Shown in pieces: positions 22,286 to 34,889 of a stretch of 64,000 nucleotides of DNA. Under the pieces are notes generated by a model that was given only the letters and a program-made list of their open reading frames with translations, did no database searches and was not told the DNA's origin. A program made the position numbers and the translations under genes. The stretch's first letter is position 1; each line of letters starts with the position of its first letter. This DNA is from Nymphaea colorata (Eukaryota > Streptophyta > Magnoliopsida > Nymphaeales > Nymphaeaceae), in assembly GCF_008831285.2 (NCBI RefSeq), contig NC_045147.1:9142334-9206333 (forward strand), in the 5' to 3' direction.

Positions 22286-22433
22286 GTTTCAATTTATATT
22301 CACATGAAATTGGAGGAAAACCAATAACACAACAATTTTTAACGGTTAGGAAAAAAATTGTTTCAATTTATATTCACATGAAATTGGAGGAGAACCAATA
22401 ACACAACAATTTTTAACGGTCAGGAAAAAAATC
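22286..22433. repeat. 74-bp tandem duplication
   Basis: GTTTCAATTTATATTCACAT opens both copies (22286-22359, 22360-22433), and both contain ACCAATAACACAACAATT. Few differences between copies, so the duplication is fairly recent. Confidence 0.92.
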
Positions 22434-22611
22434 TCTATTAATTTTTACCATGTGCATCAAACAGAGTTAAATTTACCGTGCAAAAAACTTTCCTGCAATC
22501 AAACAGGGCCTCAAATAGGAAAAGGGTTAAATTTCATCCTGTATTTTTTTTCTAGAAAAATTTACCATGGTAAATTTACCATGTTAAATTCTTCCTTGCA
22601 ATCAAACACGC

Positions 22612-25600
22612 CCTAAATGACTTAGAAAATGTTGGATGTTTCTATTCTCAGTCATGGTGTGGAAGTTGCAAATGAAGTGGCACATGAGAAAGTGACCACA
22701 CTTACGACTGAACAGATTTTCTCTATTGTTTGGTACTCAGCTAAGGAGGCATGTCAAAGTATGCAGCTAGAGGATGAGGAACGAAATGCCATGTTGACTT
22801 GGTTGCTGACTGGACTCCTGTGTGAGTAGTCTCTCAAGCTTAAGCATGGAGCCAATGTGCTTCAAATTGTTACATGCAAAAAGGGCGTTAAAGCCATGGT
22901 GGGCATGTGGAGATTGAGTATAGTGAGGCCCTTGAAGCTAACTCTATGGAAGATATGCTGAATTGCACATGCTGAATGGCTGGCTACAACCTATGGAGGC
23001 AGTTGATGGAAATTTTGAGATCATAGCAAGCAATGAAAGCTAGAAGCATAGACTCAGAGTTGTGCTGAAAGGCAGAAGACTGATTAATCAGAAATGGCAA
23101 TACATTGGGGCACTCATCCAACATGCACGGGTACTTTGCTGACTGCCTACTATAGAGGCTGGTGAGCAAATATGTCAATATGGGAAAAGAGATGGGAGAG
23201 ATGATGGTGGCTAATGTTATCTTAGCTTTACAGCTACAGTTTGTGTTTAATGTCTTTTGCTTTTTAATTAGGAACATCTACTCTTGTGGTAGTTTGGCCT
23301 TTGGTTTTGGGTTTGGAGCAGCTGGTTTATGCGTACCTGAGTTTTTGATCTCCTTTTATGGCTGATGCTCAGTATTTTGTATATCTTTTTTCTACCTATA
23401 CACATCTTAATTTTTCTACAATAAAAAGGAGGGAGCCTATCTGCGAGCAGCCATTTTATTGGATATTCTCCATGTTTGATACTTCGTCTGAAACATGAGA
23501 GAAGCTCTACTGGCTCAACATCTCTGTTGTTCTTTCTCTGCAGCCATCATGCTCCACTTTCTTTGGTCAAATGTAGCTTGAATCCGACCGATGGTGTAGT
23601 GCAAATTTTTTGGTGGATCCTTTGGTGCTCTGAAGAATGGTTGTCACTTAAGCCTGTAGCTCTAATAAATTTAGCGCTAGAGCTGACCCCATGTTTAGCT
23701 GCTACGTGAAAGCAAGAGCACTGGCACGTTTGTAGGAACCAACCACTTCTTACTTCTTAGCTCTAGAGAGAGAAGAGCTCTGGCGATTACTTCTTAGCAC
23801 CAAAAACTTGAATTTTTCACTCCAAACAACTTTCCATCCCCCTTTCCTTCGTGCCGACAATAGCTCGAAAAAACTTTCGCACCATTCGATCTCTCTCTTA
23901 TTCTCCTGAAAACCGAACTCCAAACCTTCTCTTTTGCCCGTTGGAACCCAATAAAATAAACCTTGCCTGGGTCATCTCCCTCACTTCAACTCTCTCTCAC
24001 TTTCTCTCCCTATCTCCTCTTCTTCTTCTTCACTTTTTTGTTTTCCTTTTTCATTTTCCCTTTTCTAGATATTAGGGTGGTGCCTTGCCCATTGGACTTC
24101 ATTGTGCCATGCCAATGGCTATCGATTTGGGATTTTATCTGCCTCCGAGAGCCTCGTGCTACATCTTCCTTCTGACCCTTTGTTTTTCTCGCCTTCTTCG
24201 TTGAATTGTTGTCAGTCAAACCATGACCAACCTTCCTCTCTAGCAGTCTTGATTCATCCTACAAAGGTGTTCCATTGATTCATCCTACAAAGGTGTTCCA
24301 TCTCCAATTGGAAGGCTTCGCTTCTATGAAGTCTCCTCTACTGGGTGTTTTGTTTTGCGGCTGATTTTTTGGCTTCCATTTAGGGGTAGAATCAGAAAAC
24401 TTTGGCTATGGGGCACTAGTTTCTTAATTCTAATTTTTTAAAAGGGCACATATAAGGGCACATGTATGTAAATGAGGAAAAAGTGTCGGGAAGTTTTAAC
24501 ATGAAAATAAATACTTTTTGTGGGCCTGTGTGGGCAATTGCCGACACCAGCCACCGCCCATACTTCCATTCAAGTTCGCTTCCAAAAACACTAGTTCAAG
24601 AGCTCAAGTCCCTCCTCAAAGAACATTTCCAAGCTGTCTGTGTGATACAATCTCAAATGCCTTCTCAAACTCTAGTGCCTTCTTGTTCCAGGACAGTACA
24701 CAACACCCTATGCCCCTCCGACTCACAAATCTACTACTCTAGGCCTTATTCCTTGGTTTGGTTGCATGTGTGCAAGCAAGGGATGTGTCTTTGACTTGAG
24801 GAGGAAGTTGATGCATTTTCATCGGTCTACAATGAGGGCTGCTTCAAGATTTTAATGTAGGGTTGTCTTTAGTTTTGATGTTGTATTTGGGGCATGGATA
24901 GTGATTTTAATGGGAGAGTGGTGAGATGCAGTCCTTTGGATAGAGTAGAATATGAAGATTTAGGCATCAAAAAATAACGAAGTAGCATTTCTGAAGTACC
25001 CTTAAAAATTGCGTGAACAAATGGCTAGTGTAAAATAATTGAAAAGTTGACATTCCATAAATGCCTTACAAGTTGGCACGATGACAAGTAAATACAAAAA
25101 CAGCAGTCCAAAAATGCCCTTCTCCTACTTATGAAATAAAAGTGGATTCCAAATGTGCCCTTGATTGCTCTTTGCACATGCCACTACTATTTCAACGAAT
25201 CCTTGTTTCTAAAACAACTTCAGTTTTCCCACTTGATGAAAAGGGGTTAAACGCTACTTCTATTTGATACAAGCATCCAATGAGTTGCTAGCCAACAACA
25301 CTTCCTATAAACAAAATGCAATGCATGTAAATGATATTGAGTAGAAATTAGTTCGTCAACAAATAAGGGAGAGTGCTTATGGTACTTATGTCGATTGTTA
25401 CAGATTTTAGGAAAGGCATGTGAAGGATATTCTACCAAAGCATAAGTTGACCATGGCAATGATTGGTCAATATCATGTCCAAGAAAAGAGACAACATGTT
25501 GTTACAACAGACATTGCCCCATGTTTGTTATCCTCAATGTTATATTAAACTCGAGCAACATGTATAAAAACATGATCATTATTCTATGTGTTTTTTTCAT

Positions 25601-25690
25601 CATGATATACGTGTAAAATGTTATGAAAAACATGTCCATTATAATTTTATCAACACTACTTACCTTTATCTGACTTATTAATTGCAAGTC
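22612..25690. other. No recognisable gene
   Basis: Several frames of 60-110 codons exist on both strands, for example 22629-22829 and 24462-24794 on plus, but none shows a known domain, splice pattern or long-range continuity. A short perfect-like tandem repeat (26 bp, GATTCATCCTACAAAGGTGT unit) is at 24251-24302. 23730-23800 has TTCTTAG/CTCTAGAG-type inverted words. This may be diverged transposon sequence. Confidence 0.4.
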
Positions 25691-26141
25691 CATGTATTAT
25701 CAACATTTTCACATAAATGTTTTTAATATTGTGTTTTTGCTAACAAAAACACAAGTCTCTTTTACCATTTTAACATTCACCATTAGTAGAGCAATATTAT
25801 ATGCAGTTATGCAACCTTTGTTAGTACTTTAATGAAAAAACTATCAACATAGTGCTACTACATGCAGTTACATCAACATTTGTTACCATTTTAGGGTAAA
25901 CACTATCAATAAAGGCTATTGTATATGGTTTGTTAATTTCTTACCATTCTAAGGTAAACACTATCAGTAAAGTGTTGTTGCATGTAGTTTCATTAACATC
26001 TCATTAACATCTTACCATTTTGATGTAAATACCATTTGTTAAGCCAGCATCTGTTTTAATGTGAATGCTATTAGTAAAGCATTACTACATGTAGTTTGAC
26101 TAGTGTCTACTACCATTTTAACATAAATGATGTTAGTTAGA
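25690..26141. repeat. Degenerate tandem repeats, about 75-85 bp
   Basis: The words TACCATTTTA, (G)TAAACACTATCA, TAAAG(C/T)(A/G)TT and GCATGTAGTTTCAT/ACATGCAGTTACAT recur in the same order about six times, with many substitutions. The array ends where the hAT MITE begins. It could be the subterminal repeat region of a larger DNA transposon, or a decayed minisatellite. Confidence 0.6.
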
Positions 26142-26149
26142 GTTATTGC

Positions 26150-26337
26150 CAGGGGTGGAGCCAGAAATTTTTCATGAGGGGGGCAAATTAAAGTTTAGAA
26201 ATTTTGACACGGGCTGAAATATCATTTTCAAAATTTTCATATTGGACAAGTAAAATTTTCTAAAATTTACATGTAAATGTTTTTTTTTAATTGAGGTGGG
26301 CCTAGGGCCTATGCGGGCCGCCCTGGCTCCGCCCCTG
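26150..26337. mobile_element. hAT-type MITE, 188 bp
   Basis: Terminal inverted repeats CAGGGGTGGAGCCAG (left) and CAGGGGCGGAGCCAG (right, read inward) with an 8-bp flanking duplication, GTTATTGC at 26142-26149 and GTTATTAC at 26338-26345 (7 of 8 match). CAGGGGCGGAGCCAG ends and 8-bp duplications are typical of widespread plant hAT MITEs. It is non-coding. Confidence 0.9.
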
Positions 26338-27539
26338 GTTATTACAGGTACTTACACCTTTGAAAGGCATATAGGGTATTTGATATTAAATGTCATTGCC
26401 GTTGTTACATATGCAAACTAAAATGCTAGAGTTTTTGGTAAAGTAGTTATACCCTATATAGACTTTGTTACTGTTGTGAGGACATATATGCTAGCTAATT
26501 TGTGGGTTGTAAACGTAGTTGTTAATGTTGAGGATGATGATGATAGCACAAATGATATGATAAACGAAAAACATGCTAGTGATGCAAATGTTATTAAAGC
26601 AATTTGCAGCAGAGAAGTCATATGTCAACATGTATACGTAGAAGATTATAGTGTTTCATTATTTGCATGTATGCATGAATAAGGTAGTGGTGAGTGTTTT
26701 TACGAATGGGATGATATTGTTGATGTGTACAGAGTAGAGGAAAGTGTTCTTAGCAATGTGCATATGCATGAACAACACATTGGTAAGTTTAATGCATGTG
26801 AAGATCTTCAAAATGGCATACACTAACATGGTAGTAGTGACTATAGTGCGTGCGAGCATACTTCTAATGAGCACAAATCTGAGAAGAATGTTCCAATGGT
26901 TACATTACAAAAAATGAGGATTCACCGATGGCCAAAAACGTTGGTAAAATATGAAGCAATGTCAGCAAAACTTTTACCGACACATGTAAAGGTCATCAGT
27001 GAAAACTATCACCAACATTTTTATGTCACAAGTCGTTGCACGTGTTGGTGTAGACATTTTCACTGACGTGCCTTAAACATAGTTAAATACATGATTGCCA
27101 ATGTCTAGGTAATAACTTCTTTTACTGGCATATATAGGAACATAATTCAGTGACAATGAGGATGTCTTCCATTAACCATGTGTTTAATGCTAGAAGAGAA
27201 AGAAAATAATTGAAAGATATTATTGAAAGGTCTATGTATGTTCAAAAGAAGGGTTCTTGAAGCATAGTAAGGCCAAACAAATTTATAGGGGAGTGTTGTG
27301 ATGTCAATGCTATGCAAGATGGTGGTTATGAGGCTTCAAAACATCAGATTTTATGTTGGACCTAGCAATCACCCCTGACTCCTCCTTCGATTGCCCCCAT
27401 ATTGAGGTCAAATAGAAAGGTAATATTGCTCATGCAAAAATAGAGAGCTAGTCTTTGATTCTGGTATTATTCCAAGGAAAACTTACAACTACAATAGCAA
27501 GGTGGGTTATGGATGCAATAATATACATTTCACACCTTC

Positions 27540-28310
27540 TGACACAAAGAACCACCTTCAACAAAGGAGAGAGAGTGCTATGAAGAATGGTGAAGTACAT
27601 GGTATTGTAACCTATCTCTAGGTGAAGTTGAGCATTGACCCCAGCTTTTATACTGCACTTCAATTGGAAGAGAATAAATATGTAACATACATGTTTTGGG
27701 CGAGTGCTCGTTTATGACTAGACTATGAGGGCTTCAGTGATGTTATTGCCTTGGACACCACAATAAAGATTGACACCCATGAATGACCCATTGCAAAGTT
27801 TGTGGTCAATCATCATGCACACAACTACATATTTAGTGGTGTTTTCCTATATGACTAGACAATAGATAGTTTAGTGAGATAATGAATGAGGTCCACTCAC
27901 ATATGGTGTTAACGAACAAAGACAACGTCACTTCAGGTGCAATAGCACACTTGTCCAAGCACAGATCATCACCTTTGCATTGTGGCACACATTCCAAAAT
28001 ATAGAGAAGAATATAAGTCACATTTGTAACAAAAAATTTGGGTTCAATGAGTGACTCTGTAAGTGCATTCTAGAGTTATAGTAAGAGTCGTTCTTATCTT
28101 CATGAATGGAAATGATTAACATGTAACAATTATAAAATAATTGATGGTTGTAGAAGTTATTCAATGACAAAGAGAAGTGTGTGCTTACATATGGTTGACA
28201 ATGTTTTTGTGTAGACATGATTAAAACCCAAAGGGAAGAGAATATGTATGCAATCCTTAGGAAGGATCTCTATTCATATTTAACAATATTTCAGTTTCCT
28301 AAGCAATATA
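27540..28310 (+). pseudogene. FAR1/FRS-like (MULE-type) transposase pseudogene
   Basis: The plus strand in changing frames gives DPSFYTALQLEENKYVTYMF followed by WASARL, then DYEGFSDVIALDTT, FVVNHHAHNYIFSG, and further on DKEKCVLTYG and CFCVDMIKTQRENM and DLYSYLTIFQFPKQYKSF. In FAR1/FHY3-related proteins and their MULE transposase ancestors the order is NPSFFYA..D......MFWADA.SR.DY..FGDVV.FDTTY, VNHHGQ, then KEKWV.AY and M.STQRSES. The first catalytic Asp (DTT) is visible. Stops occur, for example after TYL, SARL and HE. The N-terminal FAR1 zinc domain and C-terminal SWIM finger were not found. Domesticated FRS genes are transcription factors, but this copy is dead. Confidence 0.8.
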
Positions 28311-31300
28311 AATCTTTTTTTGGGCAAAATCTTAGAGAAATTGACTAAAACAAGATTACAAAGCATTTTCAATGGTTCCCATGATAAAAGAGATCAAGTT
28401 ATTAATGTAAGATGCAAACATGTATACATTGACAATGTATGGATGAGAGAAAATTGAATCCTTTGCAGCATCAATTGTGATATGGAAACAATTCCTTGTA
28501 ACAACATGCACAAAGATCACTTAGATGCTTGCATTGTCACATACATCTTAGAAAGCACCACACTTCAATGCTCTTATAGAAAGTTTAACTTTAATAGAGT
28601 TCTTTTCATTATGCAATGGATGTGTTAGATTGATAGCATACGTAATGCAATAATGGACTAAAAAATGTAAAGAGCAACATGCAGAGATGAATCTTCCTTA
28701 AGACATGTATGGGTGAGACATGTCTCATTACAGTATGTTGCCAGTGATTATGTAAGACCATCATTTATGTAGCTTAAATTGCATCAAATTATAATAATGG
28801 TTGCATACAATCACTATGAACATGGATGATACTAAAAGAAGATATTATGCAGAGGCAGGCTGTGAGCCACCACTTGTAACTTAGATTATGCTACAGGAAT
28901 GAGATGAAACTTAAATTATGTTATAAGACTGCTTACGACCTCTTTTTGTTCTTTTTTTTAGCAAATATTGTTCTTTCATAAATATCTTCTTATTTTCTTG
29001 CAAGAAGAGGATGAAGGACTACACATCATTTGTTTTCCATTTTTACCAACATTTTCCATTAATATAAATTACTATCATAGTGAGACATCACAAGGTCATT
29101 GGTGAACTCATCAGTGAAAGCTGCATGTACAAAGCAACCGACCTCTAACCGAGCAAGCATTCAACATTTCTCCAGACATTTATTTATCACAAACTTGTTG
29201 TAGTCATGAATTATAGTAGAGATATTAATTTACTTACATTTGCTTTCTTCATAACATTTTGCATCAATTGTTTGGAAATTGGCAAATGGCTCATTCCCAC
29301 CTCCATTCAAATACATATATTAAAGGTTCCAAATCTATATTACATTTGTTCCTTTTTTCACCAACAAAATATTTAATATGAATTGCAAATGCAGCTTAAC
29401 ATCACATGCATGTAGTCAAATTCATTAGTGGAAGTTGCTTAACTTTCCTCTATTTATATTAAATTATCCTCCAAATTTGCCTATGTTTACTATGAGTCAT
29501 ATTTACTCATGTTACACGAACTAAAGTGTTCCACATTTCATCAGACATTTATTTATCAAAAATTTATCATAGATGGATGTCATGATTTGTTGGTCAATAA
29601 TACATACCCACGTCTCTTCAAATAAATAAGTGCATGGTTGGACATTCATTTTCATCTATTCTTCCCACTCATTTTCATCCATTACCGGCATTCCTCCCAT
29701 GAGCATACAATTTTTATACATGAAGAACGGTAAAAAGACTGGCTGACAACCACTTTCTTCTTTAGAGAGACTAGTGGTGGTTGGAAAAGAAGATGAGAAG
29801 ACCTTGTTAGTGAACAACTACTACAATTGCAATATGCACTTTCATGAAAACCAACTAAGAAAAGAGCTGAGCACAAGGCAATGGCTGGGAAGCTTTACCA
29901 TCCATGAAGTGAATACTTGTTCTAAAATAATAAAGTTTATGTCAACCGCTATATTTGCAGCCCCTATGCACAACAAGAGCAATGTGGACTGCTATGGGTC
30001 CAATTTTGATTTGTGAAAGAATCTTATCTCTTTTGCAAACAAAAAACCTCTAGATGACCTCTATCAACTTTCTTTAGTATTTTTTTTATGCATATTTATG
30101 TTGTTTGTTCATATTTTGGTTAGGAACCAACTCTCGCACCAGTATGGTGCATTGCTAACATTGTGGGAAAGCGAATCCCACTGGGGTGTGTACGTTGTAG
30201 ATTTCTTCAACCATACCATCACCCTATACAACTTCATGAATACGGACCCTGGAATTGGCTGAAATATGCATAGCATGGTCGCATTCTTCAATGAGTAACT
30301 ATGGGCAAGTATATAGAGTCTATAAGGACAATATTAACTTTTTTTTATTGTATTTGTAATTTGTTTCCATGGGTGATTTATTTTGTTTTTTAATTTGTAA
30401 TCATGGTGCTATGTTAACTTGTGATGCATACCTTGAACAATGCCTTTTCCTGCTCGATGATATATCAATGCTATTCAAATGTAGATGTATACAAATTTCT
30501 ATAGTTGGTTCAACCTCAAGACTTCGTGAAAAGATGTCGATGCTAGGGAAGATGAAAGTAGATGCTTTAGTTTTCATCATCAAAAGCATCAACACCTTCC
30601 CCACGTTGCTTATGTGCATTATTGACAACTGTACAAAGACGTATAGATTTGCAACTCATTTGCATGATATGCTTGCATATAATCTCTTTGACCATGATAC
30701 AACGATAGCTCTGAGCCTAGGGATAAAAGTAACTGATGGATTTATAGAGAAAAGAAAAAAACACCAATGTTTATGGTGGTAGCATGGTTGATGCATGTTA
30801 GGTTGGCCATTAAGCTCCTCTCAATGTAATGTATGAAGTCACACCAGTCTAACAAGTTCTGAGAGCAGTAATCAAACAAAGTTGTTTTTGCTTGTAGTTT
30901 CTCAATGTTTTCACTTGCAATTGCACTTTCATACACCAAAGTTGTCACCTATTGCTACTGAAGTAGACGGTGTAAAGGAAAAAGCTGGCCAACTTCATTG
31001 TTTCTTATTCATTTTAGGGTTTCCGTACAAGCTTCACATAAAACTTAGTTGATAGTGCTTCATGTATTGGAGCACTGTTCGTTCCTAATCAAACTTGAGT
31101 TTAAAGATCTGCAAAAATGTTTTCTAAAAACTTGAGTTCAATGATAAACTCCTTGGGTACAGTAAGTTTTTTGTGTAGTATAGTGAGCCATTGACCTTTA
31201 TTTCATTAAAACACAGTTTACTATTTAAGCTCACAGTGATGCTCAGTCTAACAAGTTTTCATGATAGAAATCATAGAATGATGACTTGCATTTCTCCCAC

Positions 31301-31646
31301 CTTTTCATCTACAATAGCTCATCCACGTAGATTGTTTTAAGATATGACACTTGTATTTGAGAAGTAAATTCAAGTCTCTAACGTGACCAAATCTAGCAAA
31401 AATTGCAGGAATAAGGACAATTAAGTTTCTAGTGATGCTACTTGTGAAGACACACCATTCTAACAAGTGATAATATCAGAAATCTCTCTATGGTAAACAT
31501 CGTGCATGAAATGATTCCAAGTGACAAATATATTTGTCAATGTGATGTATATTTGTATGATATAGGTAGTATTTCCAACATTATGAAGAGAGGCACTATA
31601 ATGGGTCACGTACATTCTAGACATTGACAAGAGTACTAATGCGGAC
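28311..31646. other. AT-rich, no recognisable gene
   Basis: The longest frame is 30369-30782 (plus, 137 codons) with no recognised motif; an antisense frame overlaps it. Word composition resembles the FAR1-like region, so this may be the far part of the same old transposon. Near 26903 the words ATTACAAAAAATGAGG followed by a CGATGG-type motif look like a CACTA-type terminus, which would place the whole block in one composite DNA transposon. That is unproven. Confidence 0.4.
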
Positions 31647-34600
31647 TCATGCCCAATCATAGACCTGGGCAACGGGCCGGCCCGATAAAACCCGGCCCGG
31701 GTTGGCGCATCGGGCCCGAAACCCGGCCCGACCCGATAGATCGGGTCCCGGCCCGACCTGATAGACTGGGTCCCGGCCCGCGGCCCGATAGACTGGGTCC
31801 CGGCCCGCAGCCCGTTTGGTAATAAAAAATATTTTTTTAATTATAAAATAATTTTTTAGTAATATAAAATATATTTTTACTAATAAAATATATATTATTA
31901 AATTTTAAAAAATTTAAGAATTTATTTTTTAATTTATAAACGGGCCGGGTCGGGCTAGGCCAGGCTGACCCGGGCCGCACGTCAGGCCCAGGCCCGGCCC
32001 GAACTCGGACCCGACCGGGCCGGGTACCGGGTACCTGATGGGTACGCGGCCTGTTGCCCAGGTCTACCCAATCACATACACACTCAGGAGGTCGGCCTAC
32101 ATCTGCACATGGTTACATCTTTTCCGGCCATGCACACTGTCAGAGATCACCACTTGAAGGAGACACCTCAACTAGGCCAGCCTACGCAGCCCACAAGCAG
32201 GCCCCATATAACCACCTGGACCATCTGTGCATGTTCAAAGATCGCCCAAAAATCTGCCAGCATGCCACCTAGCCTAGACAAGCCTGCTCGGCTGGCCGAT
32301 CTCCCCCTCCTTGCCACTATCAACCAATCAGCTGGCTCAAATGCCGCTCAGACCTACAAGCACTCTCCACTTAGGTTGGATGAGTTGACTGGGTGAGAGA
32401 AGGGGGAGTGCCTAGCCATGTTGGAGCAGCTAGTGGGTTGGGATGCTGGCCTAGCCGCATCCTAAGCCCAACCTAGTTAGCTCCACATTAGAACAGTTGG
32501 AGCCCTTGCATGGTGCTAGGATGCCCCATAGTGTGCCGCATGGACCAGGCACCCCAATTCAGCTCATTGCTTTCTCTCAGTCTACCATGTTGTCCCACTC
32601 AAATAGCAAGCATGCGGCCCAGATCCACAACATCGCACCACCTCGACTCCTTCATCCAGCTCAGACTAGTGTAGACCCAACCCAAGCCATGTTGGACTAG
32701 TTACTAGCTTGCATTGTTGCCTTGGCCAACCTAGCACCTGCTAGCATGGCTCAAGCAGGCAAGTTGGGGCCACATTGGACCAATGCATGGTCCAGGTTGC
32801 CATCCCGGAAACCAGCATCCACCCGGCCACCAGCTCAGCCTTGTTTGTTTCTTCTAGACATGTTAGCAATCCAGCCCAAGCTCCTCACCCAACCAGTTTC
32901 TTAGGAGGTTGCGCAAGCCATCAAGCATATGCCATGTGCCACCAGCTCACCCATTTGCCCATCATGTCCTAGGCCAATCACAACCTATGCATGCCACCCC
33001 AGCCAACCAGAGGCCGACCGCCCTCCATGTCAGCTTGGGTGACCACTTTTGTCTTTTCTCATTACCATGTCAGCGATCTAGGTGCAATACACCAGCCAAC
33101 CAGCAGCCTCCCTTGCCTTCCAAGTTTGCCAACCATGTGCCAGGTTAGCTGTCCACCCCCTTGGCACATGCTTAATCAGAAGACAAGATTTGAAATTCAA
33201 ATCTCTTTAGATTTGGGTAGGATCCAGCTTGGCACCTAGTCAGCCTCCAAGGACTCCAGCTAGGCCGCCATCTCAGTAGTCAATGTCTATTTAGCTCCAT
33301 GTCAGCTCCAACTCAGCACCATGTAGCTAGGTGCAGCTCCCTTTCTCTCTCTTTTAATACACACACACACACACACATATATGAACATTTATTAGCATTA
33401 ATTCATCTCATTTTTTGTTTTGAATTTGTTTGACTATGTGACTCACCTAAAACTGATGTTCGATGCCCAATCCCGCTGGTGTTAGGCCATGCCACCACTG
33501 TTGTCGGTCCTTGGCAACACCTCCACCATCAATGGGTAGAGCTCTCCTATTGAGAGGAGCCACTCTTCTAGCAAGCATCACCTTGATTCAGCGATCTCTA
33601 ACGAATTGGGTTGAACTCACATTGCTGCTTCCTACAAGCATCTCGCCATTTGGGAGCTCTCCCTGATGGGCCATCACCACCACAACACTAGTCACTACCA
33701 CCGCCGTTGCTACATTTCTAGCCGGCCAACAGGGTAGGCCACCCATCTTTTTCTCTCTTTGTCTCTCCATTCTATCTAACACCTCGTCCAGCACTGCTTT
33801 GCTTGTGCTTTGTTGTGGCACGACCCTCTACTAGCATCGTGATGGCCTCCGCCATCAACCACCACCCCTCGCCCACCCCCAGCTGCTCCCCCACCACTTG
33901 CCGTTGCTTGCTAACCATTGGTTGTCTCCACCATCACCTCCTGTCCTCCGACCTCTTACTCTCTCCCTCTTCACCACCAGCATCACCACTGGCTCCACCA
34001 CTGCTCAGCTGCCATGCTTCCATACATCAGTTCCATTGGCGACCTTGTCATCCTTCAATACTCGTGCATAGCCACAATGCTGTCCATTGCTGCTCTCTCT
34101 TTCAATGCTCTCTACTCTTTGCACACCCATAAACAATCTAGAGATCTGATTGTTGTGTGCCATATTCCATTAGATTCATATTGTTGAACTCTACAACATA
34201 TCTTAAACCAAAGCTAGATGTTATAGTCACACATCGAAACCCACTAGCCAATTCAATTGATTGTAACTTTGGTTTTCACCCATTTACACTGTTGCTAGTC
34301 CTCAACCAGACCGTACTTGTTTCACTCGCTAGTAGAGCCAGTGGCTTCGATTCAAGGAGGAAGGCTTTTGTTGGAATAGACCAGAAAGGATGAGTCTGGC
34401 CTCTTACTTAAATTTCAAACCACTTCCATCAGCCACCGATGAACTAGTCCCCAATCAATAGTGAGTACATAGCCTTCCACTTTTTCGTTAGCAGTTGCAC
34501 TTAGATCCACATGTCATGTTCATTCCACACCCTCTTCGCCTTCTCACCTTTTGGTCAACCCAGCGAGACACTTTGTCCTTGGCCGACTGAGTCCTACCAA

Positions 34601-34850
34601 GTAGTTCTCCACCCTAGATGAGCACTACCTAGCAAGGCCCAACCATGGTTGAGCCTAGCCAAACTAGCTTAGGCCACTGCTAAATATGCCTACCCTGCGC
34701 TAGCCTCAGTTGAGCCCTGCCAAGCAAGCATCAACCTCAACTGAGTCCAGCCCCAACTTGTCTCAACCTCGGCCAAGCCAAGCTTGGCCAGCTTCGGCTG
34801 CAGTCACACTCAGCCCAAGTGCCCTCCCACCATTCTCACTCTATTGGGCA
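31647..34850 (+). repeat. 5' LTR of gypsy element F (contains a MITE)
   Basis: Starts TCATGCCC, matching TGATGCC at the start of the 3' LTR (one-base change of the TG end). With the 407-bp MITE and its duplicate removed it is about 2.8 kb. It is rich in AGCC/GGCC words, and its frames are compositional. An (AC)n run is at 33359-33378. The right end is poorly defined: only about 60 bp separate the last LTR-like words (CACTCAGCCCAAG, 34834) from gag, so the primer-binding site and gag start appear deleted. Confidence 0.75.
31660..32066. mobile_element. hAT-type MITE, 407 bp, GGCCCG-rich
   Basis: Ends are inverted: TAGACCTGGGCAACGGGCC on the left and TAGACCTGGGCAACAGGCC on the right (read inward). 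A perfect 8-bp target duplication CCCAATCA is present at 31652-31659 and 32067-32074. The arms are built of GGGCCCGGC/CCCGACCC words around an AT-rich core (31820-31940), so it should fold into a strong hairpin. The 8-bp duplication points to hAT. It is inserted 13 bases into the LTR of element F. Confidence 0.95.
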
Positions 34851-34889
34851 CAATTACACTTACCACACAGGCCAACCAAATTAGTTTAA

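Larger units (their letters stand above)
20993..22611. mobile_element. PIF/Harbinger-like element or nested remnants
   Basis: The left end, after TAA, reads GGCTGTGTTTTG, then AAGGAAGAATTTACC. The right end read inward is GGGCGTGTTTGATTGCAAGG then AAGAATTTAACATG, before TAA. Imperfect GGGC-TGTTTG terminal inverted repeats flanked by a TAA duplication are typical of plant PIF/Harbinger (Tourist-like) elements. A second inward-facing GAGGCCCTGTTTGATTG sits at about 22494-22511, so more than one copy may be nested. The interior holds a 119-codon minus-strand frame (21431-21790, serine-rich C-terminal half) with no recognised domain and no transposase. Confidence 0.5.

Noticed and set aside
25690-26141. 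CRISPR-like array
   Set aside because: Units are diverged throughout, have no conserved repeat/unique spacer pattern, and the DNA is plant nuclear.
30369-30782. 137-codon plus-strand frame as a gene
   Set aside because: No domain, no splice context, surrounded by decayed repeat sequence, and comparable in length to chance frames in this AT range.
32054-34393. Several 60-109 codon plus-strand frames
   Set aside because: They lie in the 5' LTR of gypsy element F; the matching region of the 3' LTR does not keep the same frames, so they are compositional.
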